From: a virus
Direction: 5' to 3' (one strand)
IMG/VR virus record: IMGVR_UViG_3300037258_000219
Location: 1-40,559 of that record
Length of the DNA: 40,559 bases
This document shows positions 14,461 through 22,301 of this stretch, in pieces (position 1 is the stretch's first letter; each line of letters begins with the position of its first letter). The position numbers and the translations under genes are program-made. The notes below the pieces were generated by a model. The model saw nothing but the letters and a program-made list of their open reading frames with translations, was not told where the DNA came from and ran no database searches.

Positions 14461-15450
14461 GTGGCAGGCCAAGTCTGGGCAGTCAACACCCTCGGCGGGT
14501 ATTTCTACAGCCGACAGCTCTCCAACGTGCTGCGCATGAACGTGCAGCCGCTCACCAAATTCCGGCAGTTCGCCGATGTGCACGACGCGGCCCAGCAGGG
14601 CAAGCGCAAGGGCAACACCTTCACGTGGGACGTCGTGTCCGACGTGGCGCAGGTGGGCCAGGTGCTCATCGAGACGAACACCATGCCCGAGACCAACCTC
14701 ACGATCACGCAGGGCACCCTGACGATCACCGAGGCCGGCAACTCCATCCCCTACAGCGGCTTTCTCGACAACCTGTCGAAATACCCTGTCGAGGACATCA
14801 TCAAGAAGGGCCTGAAGAACGACACGGTCAAGACGCTCGATCGCATGACCTGGGGGCAGTTCAATCAGGCGCTCATCCGCGTGATCCCGGTCGGAGGCAC
14901 GAGCGCGAACGCGGTCACGCTCTACACCAACGGCACGGTCACCGGGACCAACTCGGTGGCGTACAGCAACGCGCACGCCAAGGCGATTGTTGATGCGATG
15001 AAGGAGCGGAACATTCCCGCCTACATCGCCGACGACTACTACTCGCTCGCCTGGCCGACCACGCTGCGCACCTTCAAGAACGCGCTCGAGGGCATCCACC
15101 AGTACTCCGACACCGGCATGAACCTCATCATGAACGGTGAGATCGGCCGCTACGAGAACGTGCGCTACATCGAGCAGACCAACATCGCCAAGGGCATCGG
15201 TTCCACCGGCATTGCGGTGGCGAGCGGCGGCGACATGGTCCAGTGGGCGAACGGTCAGAGCGACTGGATCTTTTTCTTCGGCAACGACACGGTGGCGGAA
15301 GCGATCGCGGTGCCCGAGGAGATGCGCGGCAAGATCCCGAGCGACTACGGTCGCAGCAAGGGCATCGCCTGGTACTACGTGGGCGGCTTCGGCATCGTGC
15401 ACGTGCTGCCGATCAACTGCCGCATCGCCAAGTGGGACAGCGCCGCGTAG
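14461..15450 (+). CDS. Major capsid protein (N4 gp56-like)
   Basis: A 329-residue coat protein from GTG 14461 (GGGAGG upstream). The stretch MKERNIPAYIADDYYSLAWP, then LRTFKNALEGIHQYSD, then MNGEIGRYENVRYIEQTN, matches the N4 gp56-type HK97-fold coat proteins, where a similar GEIGR...VRFVE block occurs. It follows the scaffold and is flanked by a hairpin on each side, as expected for a very highly expressed gene. There is no obvious prodomain to be cleaved. Confidence 0.88.
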   Translation: MAGQVWAVNTLGGYFYSRQLSNVLRMNVQPLTKFRQFADVHDAAQQGKRKGNTFTWDVVSDVAQVGQVLIETNTMPETNLTITQGTLTITEAGNSIPYSGFLDNLSKYPVEDIIKKGLKNDTVKTLDRMTWGQFNQALIRVIPVGGTSANAVTLYTNGTVTGTNSVAYSNAHAKAIVDAMKERNIPAYIADDYYSLAWPTTLRTFKNALEGIHQYSDTGMNLIMNGEIGRYENVRYIEQTNIAKGIGSTGIAVASGGDMVQWANGQSDWIFFFGNDTVAEAIAVPEEMRGKIPSDYGRSKGIAWYYVGGFGIVHVLPINCRIAKWDSAA

Positions 15451-15491
15451 GCGAGCGTTCACGGCTAAAAGGGTGGCGCCCCTGCAAAGCC

Positions 15492-15522
15492 CCCGGGTGT
15501 GAGGGCCTCTCTCACACCCGGG
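15492..15522 (+). terminator. Strong 12-bp hairpin after the capsid gene
   Basis: CCCGGGTGTGAG (15492-15503) pairs perfectly with CTCACACCCGGG (15511-15522) around GGCCTCT. It is followed by TAGATTCTT, a poor U-run. It is 42 bases past the capsid stop. It is probably a partial terminator or a 3' stabilising stem that keeps capsid mRNA in excess over downstream genes. Confidence 0.75.
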
Positions 15523-15563
15523 TAGATTCTTAACAAGCCAGGGCCGGCAACAGGAGTGGATCG

Positions 15564-16244
15564 ATGAGCCAGAGCAACCTGACCCGCAACGTCGCCTACG
15601 ACAACCCGGCCGCGCTTGCGCGCCTGGCGAAGGATCTCACCGTCAACAGCGCCGGCAGCGGTTCGGTTTCGGCCAGCAAGTTCTACGCCTGGGCGAGCGC
15701 AGTGCTTTACGGCGTGACCTTCTCGACGATCGCCGCGGGCACCAGCACCTACACGGTGTCCGGGGTGGCCACGAGCCCGGCCACCCAGGTCTCGCTGATC
15801 TACATCACGAACACCAACACCACGGGCACCGCGGTGTCGCTCGGCACGAGCACGATCGGCCCCTTCACCATCGGCGGCACCGGCACGGCCGGCACCAACG
15901 CGCCGGTGGGCGGCCAGGGCGGTGGCCTCGTCGGGGGCTACCAGGGTCCGTATGCGGTGAACACGCTCGGGGGCACGAACACCTCGCTTGCCTGGGGCAC
16001 GAACACCTTTGTATCCGGCACCGCCACCGCGGCCAACCAGATCCAGTCCGGTACCCCCGGCGGCGCCAATGTTGGTCTGGGCGGCCTGCCAATCAATCCA
16101 GGGGATGTGCTCTACTGCGTCAACGGCACCGATGCCACCGCGACCTGGGTTGCCACCCTGCAGTACGCCCTCGCCCCCGGACCCGGACCTGCGCTCGGAG
16201 CGGTGGCCCCGATCGGCCAGGCCCCCGGCAACCTGGTCGCGTAG
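15564..16244 (+). CDS. Putative head decoration protein, copy A
   Basis: A 226-residue protein with a beta-rich, Gly/Thr/Ser-rich composition. It shares a block with the next gene: GTSTYTV, NTNTTGTAV and a GTDATA stretch near the C-terminus, in the same order. The pair is a tandem duplication, with this copy longer by a Gly-rich insert around residues 95-150. Position after the capsid suggests a surface (decoration) or minor head protein. No enzymatic motif is seen. ATG 15564 has AGGAG (15552-15556) upstream. Confidence 0.72.
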   Translation: MSQSNLTRNVAYDNPAALARLAKDLTVNSAGSGSVSASKFYAWASAVLYGVTFSTIAAGTSTYTVSGVATSPATQVSLIYITNTNTTGTAVSLGTSTIGPFTIGGTGTAGTNAPVGGQGGGLVGGYQGPYAVNTLGGTNTSLAWGTNTFVSGTATAANQIQSGTPGGANVGLGGLPINPGDVLYCVNGTDATATWVATLQYALAPGPGPALGAVAPIGQAPGNLVA

Positions 16245-16253
16245 CGCGCCGCC

Positions 16254-16748
16254 ATGTCACAGGCCGTCAAGAACGTCACCGACCCGAGCTACTTCGCCCG
16301 CCAGGACGCGAACCTGGGCGAGATCACCGCGGGCTCGGCCGGCATCACGGGCAAGTTCGTCGCGTTTGCCGCGCTCACGCTCTTCTCGCTCACGACCTAC
16401 CAGTCGGTGCTCGGCACGAGCACCTACACGGTGGGCGGGACCGCGACCAAGAGCGGCCAGCAGCTCTCGGTGATCGTGGTGCAGAACACGAACACCACCG
16501 GCACGGCGGTGACGCTGAACACCACGACCTACGGGCCGTACTATGCCGGCGGCGTGGGACTGGCCACCGCGGCGCTGGGCGGCTCCAACCAGTTCCCGCT
16601 CAACACCGCGACCGACACCAGCGGCTACGGCGGGGTGCCCGTCTCGCAGGGCGCGCTGGTGTACGTCGTCAGCGGCACGGACGCGACCGCCAAGAACGTC
16701 TGCACGATCGACTACCAGGTCGGCCCACAGGCCCCTCTCACGCAATAG
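16254..16748 (+). CDS. Putative head decoration protein, copy B
   Basis: A 164-residue paralogue of the preceding protein. It carries the same ordered blocks (GTSTYTVGGTATKSG, QNTNTTGTAVTLN, SGTDATAKN) but lacks the Gly-rich middle insert. The two copies have diverged at most other positions, so the duplication is old. Probable external capsid protein. The shared residues suggest a beta-sandwich, which is inference. Confidence 0.72.
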   Translation: MSQAVKNVTDPSYFARQDANLGEITAGSAGITGKFVAFAALTLFSLTTYQSVLGTSTYTVGGTATKSGQQLSVIVVQNTNTTGTAVTLNTTTYGPYYAGGVGLATAALGGSNQFPLNTATDTSGYGGVPVSQGALVYVVSGTDATAKNVCTIDYQVGPQAPLTQ

Positions 16749-16762
16749 GAGCATCCACGTCC

Positions 16763-17029
16763 ATGGCAATGAAAAGTGGCGAGCAGGAGCCGCGCGGCCC
16801 GCACGAGTACGGGGTGCTGCCCAAATCAGGCGGCAAGACGCTCGACAAGGACGGCGTCGAGGACACCGGCTACCTGACCAAGAAGGGCACGCCCTCCGGG
16901 GACGGTGCGAAGTTCAACTACCTGCCACCGGGCATGAACATCGACGATCAGGAGAACGCCGAGATCAACTCCCAGGAGATGCTCACCTACAAGGGCGGCA
17001 CGAGCTACCCCGGCGACGGCGGCTTCTAG
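16763..17029 (+). CDS. Small protein with LPPGM-I-DQE motif
   Basis: An 88-residue polar protein from ATG 16763 with AGGAG upstream. Its core NYLPPGMNIDDQENAEI recurs as NCLPPGMDIADQEHADL in the next gene, where the flanking sequence differs. Two neighbouring proteins sharing one short motif suggests they dock on the same partner, perhaps the capsid. I do not recognise the family. The rest is Gly/Lys/Asp-rich and probably flexible. Confidence 0.68.
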   Translation: MAMKSGEQEPRGPHEYGVLPKSGGKTLDKDGVEDTGYLTKKGTPSGDGAKFNYLPPGMNIDDQENAEINSQEMLTYKGGTSYPGDGGF

Positions 17030-17034
17030 TCCCC

Positions 17035-17457
17035 ATGAGCCGGATCGTCCAGGAGAAGTTCGAAGTCCACGCGCCCGCGGCACCCGCGGCCGAGCGCGCC
17101 TGGGCGACGGACAGCTCGGCGCGCACGCGCAAGGGCCTGCAAACGCGCGCCAGCGGCGACGGGCGCTACGAGTCCTACCAGGGGGACGGCCTCAACTGCC
17201 TGCCCCCCGGCATGGACATTGCCGACCAGGAGCACGCGGACCTGCCCACCCCGCGGGATGCCGGCGAGCTCATGACCGGCACCCAGGCGACCAGCGACGT
17301 CAACACCACGTCACTACGCGAGGGCTTCGATCGCAAGGCCATGCGCCCGACGGACGACATGTACACCCGCGAGCACAACGACGCCTTCTACGACTCGGTC
17401 GAGGTCGACGGGGTCGAGGGCTTCGTCGAGCGCAACAACTACCTGGACCGGCTGTAG
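17035..17457 (+). CDS. Second protein with LPPGM-I-DQE motif
   Basis: A 140-residue protein from ATG 17035, six bases after the previous stop. The motif NCLPPGMDIADQEHADL lies near residues 57-73. The N-terminal half is basic, and the C-terminal half is acidic and aromatic (DDMYTREHNDAFYDSVEVDG). It probably shares a binding partner with the previous protein. Likely a minor head protein. Confidence 0.68.
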   Translation: MSRIVQEKFEVHAPAAPAAERAWATDSSARTRKGLQTRASGDGRYESYQGDGLNCLPPGMDIADQEHADLPTPRDAGELMTGTQATSDVNTTSLREGFDRKAMRPTDDMYTREHNDAFYDSVEVDGVEGFVERNNYLDRL

Positions 17458-17464
17458 AGCGCCC

Positions 17465-17818
17465 ATGGCCGGCCCGCTCTATCAGGGAAACTGCAACTAC
17501 ACCCCGCTCGCGGCCGGCACCACCACGGTGAATGCAGGGCCTGCGAATGTGGAGCCCGGCTACTTCGGGGTGTTCTACGGTTTCAACCTGACGGGCCTGG
17601 GCACGGCCACGAGCCTGGTGCTCGCCGCCTATGACGTGCAGACCAACCAGGCGAGCGGCACCCCGGTGCTGACCACCAACACGCTCATGGTCGGCACGGG
17701 GACGGGCGCCGGTCAGGTGCTGGCTGCCGGTCCAGGGGAACTCGGTCTGCGCTACCTCGGCGCACTGGTCGTGGTCGCCACCGGCACCTCCGCGTCCGCG
17801 AACGCACTCTGGGACTGA
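17465..17818 (+). CDS. Beta-rich probable head protein
   Basis: A 117-residue Gly/Thr/Ala-rich protein, likely a beta-sandwich (YFGVFYGFNLTGLGTATSLV). Its composition resembles the decoration pair upstream but without their shared blocks. It ends with a TGA overlapping an ATG at 17818. Probably a virion surface protein; function not established. Confidence 0.66.
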   Translation: MAGPLYQGNCNYTPLAAGTTTVNAGPANVEPGYFGVFYGFNLTGLGTATSLVLAAYDVQTNQASGTPVLTTNTLMVGTGTGAGQVLAAGPGELGLRYLGALVVVATGTSASANALWD

Positions 17819-17850
17819 TGGGGCTCGCGCCCCGAATGGGGAGAGAATCG

Positions 17851-18393
17851 ATGGCACAGCAACGCAAACCGAACATGAGCAGCGAGCCGGTCAACAGCGA
17901 GCAGGCCGAGGCCCTCGAGCTCGTGGCGCGCGAGGAGCCCGCCCCTGCCGCGCCCCTGGCTGGCCCGGGTGCAAGCAGCGGGGAGCTCGAGGAGCGCACC
18001 GTGGCCGCCGAGGACCGCGCAGAGGCGGCCGAGCGAGCCAACGCGCAGCTGGCAGTGGAGCTCGAGGAGCTGCGCGGCCAGGTCCAGGCGCTGCTGCGCC
18101 AGGCGAGCAGCCCCCAGGCGCGCTCGGATAGTTCGGATCGGGATGCCGCTGAGCTCGGGCCGCAGCCGGGCGCCCCGCTATTCGACGAGAACCAGCCCCA
18201 CGGCGTGGTGGTGGGCGATGAACGCGTCGCCTTCGTGCAGGACGGACACCAGTTCGGCCGCGACCGGCAGTACCTCGCCACCGAGAAGAACCGCGGCTGC
18301 CCCCGGCCCTTCAACCCGCGCCTGGTGGGCCTGACCAAGCCACGCCCCGGTCAGACGCTGGGCGACGCCCTGGACGGATTCCGCGACCGCTAA
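17851..18393 (+). CDS. Protein with coiled coil and C-terminal domain
   Basis: 180 residues from ATG 17851 (GGGGAGAG upstream). ATG 17818, overlapping the previous stop, is an alternative start in the same frame. Residues 35-90 form an Ala/Glu-rich coiled coil (AEDRAEAAERANAQLAVELE). The last 65 residues make a compact basic domain (GDERVAFVQDGHQFGRDRQY, PFNPRLVGLTKPRPGQ). Similar two-part proteins occur in head regions, with unproven function. The stop codon sits in the loop of a perfect 8-bp hairpin. Confidence 0.66.
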   Translation: MAQQRKPNMSSEPVNSEQAEALELVAREEPAPAAPLAGPGASSGELEERTVAAEDRAEAAERANAQLAVELEELRGQVQALLRQASSPQARSDSSDRDAAELGPQPGAPLFDENQPHGVVVGDERVAFVQDGHQFGRDRQYLATEKNRGCPRPFNPRLVGLTKPRPGQTLGDALDGFRDR

Positions 18394-18401
18394 GGTCGCG
18401 G
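18381..18401 (+). other. Hairpin with a stop codon in its loop
   Basis: CCGCGACC (18381-18388) pairs perfectly with GGTCGCGG (18394-18401) around GCTAA, whose TAA is the stop of the preceding gene. The next gene's GTG 18409 follows at once without a good ribosome site. The stem may pause ribosomes or affect coupling. Confidence 0.5.
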
Positions 18402-18408
18402 GCGATGC

Positions 18409-18750
18409 GTGGCGGGACAACACAAACCGCCGGCCAATACGGGCGAGTACAGGGTCCAGGAAGTTTTCGGCGCCACCTGGCGCCTGTGGGTTTGGCTGAA
18501 GCGGCAGTTCACGCTCACCTCGGCACTGGCGCTGCTGGGCGCGCTGGCCGGCCTGGGCGGCTGGGCACTGGCACTGCAGACGCGGGTGGTGGTGCTCGAG
18601 ACGCGCATGACGCCGGTGCTTGCAAGCAGCGCAGAGCTTGCGGCCCTGAAGCAACGCGTCGATGACAACGAGGAGCGCCTCGGGGATCTCGAGGACGCAT
18701 TCCGACACGCACAGGAGGAGGCGGGACCGCACCCTCCCAGGAACAAGTGA
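18409..18750 (+). CDS. Membrane-anchored coiled-coil protein
   Basis: A 113-residue protein with an N-terminal basic segment, one membrane span around residues 38-57 (LALLGALAGLGGWALAL) and a following coiled coil (LKQRVDDNEERLGDLEDAF). This is the layout of a single-span inner-membrane protein with a periplasmic helix, resembling some holin-associated or spanin-like proteins, but it lies far from the lysis genes. GTG 18409 is the likely start. The true role is unknown. Confidence 0.65.
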   Translation: MAGQHKPPANTGEYRVQEVFGATWRLWVWLKRQFTLTSALALLGALAGLGGWALALQTRVVVLETRMTPVLASSAELAALKQRVDDNEERLGDLEDAFRHAQEEAGPHPPRNK

Positions 18751-18990
18751 GTGAGCGAAACCGGACTGTGGATCTGGATCCGCGTGCCGCTGCGCGCGCT
18801 GGTCAGCGCGATCGATGCGCTCAAGGAGCGCAGCTGGCGCCGCCACCAACACGCCGCCAACCAGGCCGAGGAGCCCTCGAAGCTGCTGCGCGCTGCGGCC
18901 GACGCGGACGACCTGCACGCCGAGGAGCTGAAGGGCGCGATGCGCGCGTGGGAGAGGGGCGATGAGCCTCCCCGCAAATCCGGCCCCTGA
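18751..18990 (+). CDS. Small helical protein
   Basis: A 79-residue protein with an aromatic, hydrophobic start (GLWIWIRVPLRALV) that could form an amphipathic membrane helix, then a charged helix. GTG 18751 directly abuts the preceding stop. It ends inside the TylF-type gene. Function unknown. Confidence 0.6.
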   Translation: MSETGLWIWIRVPLRALVSAIDALKERSWRRHQHAANQAEEPSKLLRAAADADDLHAEELKGAMRAWERGDEPPRKSGP

Positions 18991-19534
18991 GAGAGCGCGC
19001 AGCGGCCGCGCCAAAGCCCCGCATTGCCTGGTCGCCACGAACGTGATCGAGGCGATGATGAAGCGGGCGCTGGCCGCCCCGGCCGGCGCCTTTGTCGAGG
19101 TCGGGGTCTATCACGGCGGCACCGCCTGGCACCTGGCGCGCGGCGCTGTTGCGCAGGGGCGCCCCTGCTACCTCTACGACACCTTCAGCGGGATCCCGTA
19201 CCGCGCCCCGCTCGACGATCACAACGTCGGCGACTTCGCCGATACGAGCCTGGAGCAGGTGCAGGCCGACATCCCCTCCGCGCAGTGCGTCCCGGGCATC
19301 TTCCCGGCGAGCGCGCGCGAGATGGGACCGATCGCCTTCGTGCACCTGGACTGCGACCAGGAGAGAAGCTACGCCGATGCGCTCGCCTACTTCGACACCC
19401 GCATGGTCCGGGGCGGCGTCATCTGGTGCGACGATGTACCCTGCCTGCGCGGTGCCGAGGCGGCCCTGAGGGCCTATTGCGAGCGCACCGGGCGAGTCTG
19501 GCAGCTCGCCGAGAAGGCGTGGATCGGTTACTGA
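18962..19534 (+). CDS. TylF/MycF-type SAM-dependent O-methyltransferase
   Basis: 190 residues with a class I methyltransferase fold of the TylF/macrocin-O-methyltransferase family. Motif I is FVEVGVYHGG (44-53), and LYDTFSGIP (71-79) follows. A metal-binding triad is visible: D130 in HLDCD and D157-D158 in IWCDD, matching the Mg2+ site of MycF. These enzymes methylate sugar hydroxyls. ATG 18962 has GGAGAGGGG upstream. It is followed after 15 bases by the methyltransferase-glycosyltransferase fusion, suggesting they act on the same sugar. A virion or host-surface target is inference. Confidence 0.87.
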   Translation: MSLPANPAPERARSGRAKAPHCLVATNVIEAMMKRALAAPAGAFVEVGVYHGGTAWHLARGAVAQGRPCYLYDTFSGIPYRAPLDDHNVGDFADTSLEQVQADIPSAQCVPGIFPASAREMGPIAFVHLDCDQERSYADALAYFDTRMVRGGVIWCDDVPCLRGAEAALRAYCERTGRVWQLAEKAWIGY

Positions 19535-19549
19535 CGACGGGGAAGGACG

Positions 19550-21229
19550 ATGAGCTGGGACATCAACGGCCCGCAGGGCAACGAGAGCGGCAAGATCAAA
19601 TGGGAGATCGTGCCGTGGACGCGCGGCCGGGGCCTGGACCTGGGCTGTGGGATTCAAAAGACCTTCCCGCACTTCATCGGCGTGGACAACAGGAAGGACC
19701 AGGCGCTGTTCGGCCACGCGATCAACCCTGACATCGTCGTGCAGAGCGCCGCCGAGCTGCCGATGTTCGCCTCCGGAAGCATGGACTTCGTGTTCTCCAG
19801 CCACCTGCTCGAGCACTTCCCGCTGGAGAAGCCCGACCCCACCCGGTGGGCGAACCCGATCGCGCGCGAGATGGCCAAGCGCTCGATGCTCGAGGAGCAC
19901 ACCGCCTCCGAGGCGCTGCGCGAGTGGATGCGGGTGCTCAAGCGCGACGGGTATTTGGTGCTCTACGTGCCAGACGAGGAGCAGTACCCCAAGGTGGGCG
20001 AGCCCGGGGCGAACCCCGATCACTGCTGGAACGTCAACTACGAGGGGGTGCTCAAGCTCATGCGCGCCACCGGCGCCGGCTTCGACCTGGTGGACTTCCA
20101 ACAGCGCTCGAGCGGCGCGGAGTACTCGCTCTACTTCGTGTTCAAGAAAACCGGCAACGGGCATCACGAGAGCTGGCGCAGCAAGAAGCGAGCGGCGAAG
20201 ACCTGCGGGGTGGTGCGCTACGGGGCCTACGGGGATCTGCTGCAGACGAGCTCGGTGCTGCACGGCCTGGCCGAGCAGGGCTACGCGGTGACGCTCTACA
20301 CCTCAGGTCCGGGTGATGAGGTGATCCGTCACGACCCGCACATCCATGCCTTCTACCTGCAGGACAAGGACCAGGTGCCGAACCACCTGCTGGGCGAGTT
20401 TTGGAAGTACGAGAGCGGCAAATACGACAAGTGGGTGAATCTCTCCGAGAGCGTGGAGTGCACGCTACTGTCCATCCCGGGGCGCACCCCCCACCTGTGG
20501 TCACCCGCGGCCCGCCATCGCTACATGAACCACAACTACGTGGAGATGCAGCACGCGATCGCGTCCGTCCCGCACGTGCCGCGGGTGCGCTTCTACCCGC
20601 TCGAGAGCGAGCGCGACTGGGCGCGCCAGGAACGCCGGAAGCTCGGCGGCGCCCCGCTGGTGCTCTGGGCGCTGAACGGCTCCTCGGTGCACAAAACCTG
20701 GGGAGGCCTCGACAAGACGATCGCCTCGATCCTGCTGGACTTTCCGGCCAGCGCGGTGGTGCTGGTCGGCGGTCCGGAGAGCGCGATTCTGGAGGGCGGC
20801 TGGGAGGCCGAGCCGCGCGTGAAGTGCCGGAGCGGAAAGTACTCGATCCGTCAGACCATGGCGCTGCTGGAGTTCGTCGACGTCGTGGTGGGACCGGAGA
20901 CCGGGATCCTGAACGCTGCCAGCGGCCTGCCGATGCCGAAAGTGTGCTTCCTGTCGCACTCCACGCACGAGAACCTCACGCGCGACTGGGTGAACACCAC
21001 CAGCATCGCCTCGAAGAACACCACCTGTCCGGGACGAGGGGCGAACGAGGCGCCGGCCTGCCACCAGATGCACTACAGCTGGGAGCACTGCAAACAGTTC
21101 CGCGAAGAAGGCCACCCGCAGGACGGCACCGCGCAGTGCCAGCGTGACATCGACGGGGTGGCCGCCTGGGATCTCATCCGCCGCGCCATCGCCGGCACGC
21201 TCGAGCAACCGCTCGTGCAGCGAGCATAG
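19550..21229 (+). CDS. Methyltransferase-GT9 glycosyltransferase fusion
   Basis: 559 residues with two domains. Residues 20-205 form a class I SAM methyltransferase (LDLGCG at 29-34, an SSHLLEHF segment, then WMRVLKRDGYLVLYVP). Residues 215-480 form a GT9 (ADP-heptose:LPS heptosyltransferase-like) domain: VVRYGAYGDLLQTSSV opens it and VVGPETGILNAASGLPMP closes the nucleotide-sugar site. A C-terminal Cys-rich tail (C493, C504, C514, C530) could bind a metal. GT9 enzymes transfer heptose-like sugars to LPS core. The pairing with a methyltransferase and TylF suggests a methylated sugar. GGAAGGA precedes the ATG. It ends in the 9-bp inverted repeat at 21225. Confidence 0.85.
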   Translation: MSWDINGPQGNESGKIKWEIVPWTRGRGLDLGCGIQKTFPHFIGVDNRKDQALFGHAINPDIVVQSAAELPMFASGSMDFVFSSHLLEHFPLEKPDPTRWANPIAREMAKRSMLEEHTASEALREWMRVLKRDGYLVLYVPDEEQYPKVGEPGANPDHCWNVNYEGVLKLMRATGAGFDLVDFQQRSSGAEYSLYFVFKKTGNGHHESWRSKKRAAKTCGVVRYGAYGDLLQTSSVLHGLAEQGYAVTLYTSGPGDEVIRHDPHIHAFYLQDKDQVPNHLLGEFWKYESGKYDKWVNLSESVECTLLSIPGRTPHLWSPAARHRYMNHNYVEMQHAIASVPHVPRVRFYPLESERDWARQERRKLGGAPLVLWALNGSSVHKTWGGLDKTIASILLDFPASAVVLVGGPESAILEGGWEAEPRVKCRSGKYSIRQTMALLEFVDVVVGPETGILNAASGLPMPKVCFLSHSTHENLTRDWVNTTSIASKNTTCPGRGANEAPACHQMHYSWEHCKQFREEGHPQDGTAQCQRDIDGVAAWDLIRRAIAGTLEQPLVQRA

Positions 21230-21245
21230 GTAAGCCTTACCTATG
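21225..21245. promoter_or_regulatory. Perfect 9-bp inverted repeat spanning stop and start
   Basis: CATAGGTAA (21225-21233) and TTACCTATG (21237-21245) are exact reverse complements with GCC between them. The left arm holds the TAG of the glycosyltransferase gene and the AGGTAAG ribosome site. The right arm ends in the ATG of the next gene. Folded as RNA it would bury both ribosome site and start codon; as DNA it is a 21-bp operator-like palindrome. Confidence 0.7.
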
Positions 21246-22298
21246 ACGGCCCTGAACCTCAACGCCGCCAGCGCCAACACGCCATCGACGTCGGGGAGCT
21301 ATACCTTTTCGGTCACGCGCGACCAGATCATCCGCCTGGCGATGCTCGACATCGGCGCGTTGCAGGAAGGCGAGAACCCCACCGCCCAGGAGATGAGCGA
21401 TTGCGCGCTGAAGCTCAACATGCTGGTCAAGCAGTGGATGGGCGACACCGACTTTGCACCGGGGCTGAAGGTGTGGACGCGCAAGCGCGCGGATCTCTTC
21501 ATGAACTTTAATCAGTTCACCTACCAGATCGGCCAAACCGGGCGTGACAACTGGATCGAATCCACCACCGGGCTCATCTACCCGCAGAACTACGGCCAGA
21601 CGACGCTCAGCACCACGCAGGCCGCCGGAGCCACCGTGCTGCCGGTGGCGGCCACCAGCCAGCTCAACGTCGCCGATCAGATCGGGGTGCAGACCGGCGC
21701 CCAGAGCATCTACTGGACGACCATCGCCGCCATCGACAGCGTCGCTCTCACCGTCACGATCGCCGCCCCCGGCCTGCCCACCGGCGGCGCCCCGTTCGGC
21801 GCGTTCATTTGGAACTACACGGTGAAGGGCATCCGGCCGCTGCGCCTCATCAGCGCGGTGCTGCGCGATCAGTACCAGAACGACACGCCGCTGCGCACGA
21901 TGACGGTGGAGCGCTACGAGAGCCTGCCGACCAAGACCAGTCCCAACTCGGTCGGGGATCCCACCGCGGTCTTCTACGAGGCGCGCTACAAGCAGCAGAG
22001 CCCGAACGGGCAGATCTACCTGGATGTGGGCTGTCCGGCGGACATCACCAAGCACATCCACTGCGTCTACCTCGCGCCAATCGAGGACTTCGTCAACCCG
22101 GGCGACGCACCGGACTACCCGCAGGAGTGGTTCCGTCCGCTGGTGCTCGGCACCGGACGCGACATCGCCGGCATGTTCGACTGCAGCTGGGACCTCGGCG
22201 ACTCGCTCACCGAGGCGATCGCGATCGCCCGCCAGGGCAACCCCGCCACCACCGATGCGTACTTCCAAGTCAACGGCGATGATCCGTATGGGCTGTGA
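21243..22298 (+). CDS. P22 gp4-like head-tail connector
   Basis: 351 residues. The N-terminal part (TFSVTRDQIIRLAMLDIGAL, then a LKLNMLVKQWM helix and a VWTRKRADL strand) fits gp4-type tail accessory factors, which bind below the portal to close the DNA-filled head. Residues 105-175 look like an inserted Thr/Ala-rich beta domain not expected in P22 gp4 (166 residues), which explains the greater length. It is followed directly by the gp10-like hub gene. The start lies in the 9-bp inverted repeat. Confidence 0.75.
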   Translation: MTALNLNAASANTPSTSGSYTFSVTRDQIIRLAMLDIGALQEGENPTAQEMSDCALKLNMLVKQWMGDTDFAPGLKVWTRKRADLFMNFNQFTYQIGQTGRDNWIESTTGLIYPQNYGQTTLSTTQAAGATVLPVAATSQLNVADQIGVQTGAQSIYWTTIAAIDSVALTVTIAAPGLPTGGAPFGAFIWNYTVKGIRPLRLISAVLRDQYQNDTPLRTMTVERYESLPTKTSPNSVGDPTAVFYEARYKQQSPNGQIYLDVGCPADITKHIHCVYLAPIEDFVNPGDAPDYPQEWFRPLVLGTGRDIAGMFDCSWDLGDSLTEAIAIARQGNPATTDAYFQVNGDDPYGL

Positions 22299-22301
22299 GC
22301 G

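Noticed and set aside
15450-15564. Promoter for the decoration genes after the capsid terminator
   Set aside because: I see no convincing -35/-10 pair in this gap.
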